13,559 bases of DNA from Baffinella frigidus (taxonomy: Eukaryota > Cryptophyceae > Cryptomonadales > Baffinellaceae), in NCBI GenBank assembly GCA_026770585.1, contig MU646920.1:172246-185804 (forward strand), given 5' to 3'. How positions within the stretch are numbered: position 1 is the first letter of the stretch; each line of letters opens with the position of its first letter. Of this stretch, positions 13,202-13,559 are shown one piece after another. Position numbers and translations under genes: made by a program. The notes under the pieces were generated by a model. That model made no database searches. It saw only the letters and a list, made by a program, of their open reading frames with translations, and was not told the DNA's origin.

Positions 13202-13326
13202 TTGTGAGCCTCGGTCCTCGGTCGGACAGGTGATGAGCCTCGGTGGTTGACTGATAATGAAGGTATCTTTCTCCTCTGGCGGTTGGCTGGGCCGGCGCGG
13301 CCTCTCTCCTCCTAAGCGGGGTCTCA
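13202..13326. repeat. Family J repeat, long copy
   Basis: Same ends as 9775-9854 (TTGTGAGCCTCGG and GCGGGGTCTCA) with about 46 additional internal bases at ~13237-13282. GAGCCTCGGT is present at the start and again at the indel boundary, compatible with deletion by short-repeat slippage in the other copy. Confidence 0.8.
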
Positions 13327-13446
13327 AAAAGTGCAACTGGATCAGTGATATTCCGAGATGAAATCAATCAGCGCGCAGCTCTGCGTGCCGTGTATACGTA
13401 TAAACCCGGCCGCGCAACATGGGGGGTAGTATATGGTATACTTATC

Positions 13447-13551
13447 TATCCCTTAAGTGGCGATGCGGTCAAAATTGACCGCACAGAGGTCCTAGGCAGG
13501 TCCTAGGGCCCTACGGTAGGTCGTATGAGCCTACTGGGCACTTACGGGATA
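13447..13551 (-). mobile_element. Family B element, copy 10
   Basis: 105 bp from TATCCCTTAAGTGGCGATG to GGGCACTTACGGGATA. Inner palindrome GCGGTCAAAATTGACCGC. Confidence 0.8.
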
Positions 13552-13559
13552 TCAGCGCG

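Overview
This window looks like nuclear DNA from a eukaryotic protist, most plausibly an alga. The evidence is two plant/alga-type telomere-like arrays (CCCTAAA and TTTAGGG units), AATAAA signals, no operon-like gene packing, and dense non-autonomous inverted-repeat elements. One recurrent peptide (RGTSLIRN), which is simply the translated end of the commonest repeat, is something I loosely associate with predicted proteins of algal protists. That is memory, not a search result. No tRNA, rRNA, CRISPR array, transposase, reverse transcriptase or recognisable metabolic gene was found.

Layout. Positions 1-300 carry a diverged tandem repeat. Positions 371-2254 hold two coding-like frames arranged head to head: a Ser/Arg-rich protein on the minus strand (371-1003) and a Pro/Arg/Ser-rich protein on the plus strand (1538-2254). 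The second runs directly into a degenerate CCCTAAA array (2248-2716). Positions 2717-8337 contain almost only repeats, with a second, TTTAGGG-oriented array at 6837-7180. A third coding-like frame (8452-8979, minus) is a diverged paralogue of the 1538-2254 protein. Positions 9094-13551 are again mainly repeats, with a probable terminal-exon relic of the same family at 11960-12034.

Repeat families (names are mine). A is a ~120-bp foldback bounded by TACAGGGG/CCCCTGTA, with about 14 copies or large fragments. B is ~105 bp, bounded by TATCCC/GGGATA, with about 10 copies. C is a ~90-130 bp dispersed repeat in two subtypes. D is a ~130-bp unit present twice. F is a ~206-bp terminal-inverted-repeat element with two copies. 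G is a ~65-80 bp unit present three times. H is a ~160-bp terminal-inverted-repeat element with three copies. J is a pair of ~80/125-bp copies. K is a palindrome built around GAGGGTGTG repeats. Several are nested: B interrupts A at ~5.0 kb and F at ~9.4 kb, each time at a TA. A, B, F and H look like MITEs (short non-autonomous DNA transposons); the transposase source is not in the window.

The most interesting signals are (1) a small paralogous protein family of unknown function with an unusual shared 3' end, consisting of a hairpin with compensatory base changes, then exactly 20 nt, then AATAAAG and a TC tract; (2) a reading frame whose stop codon lies in the first unit of a telomere-like array; and (3) a foldback copy whose two arms carry matching substitutions.
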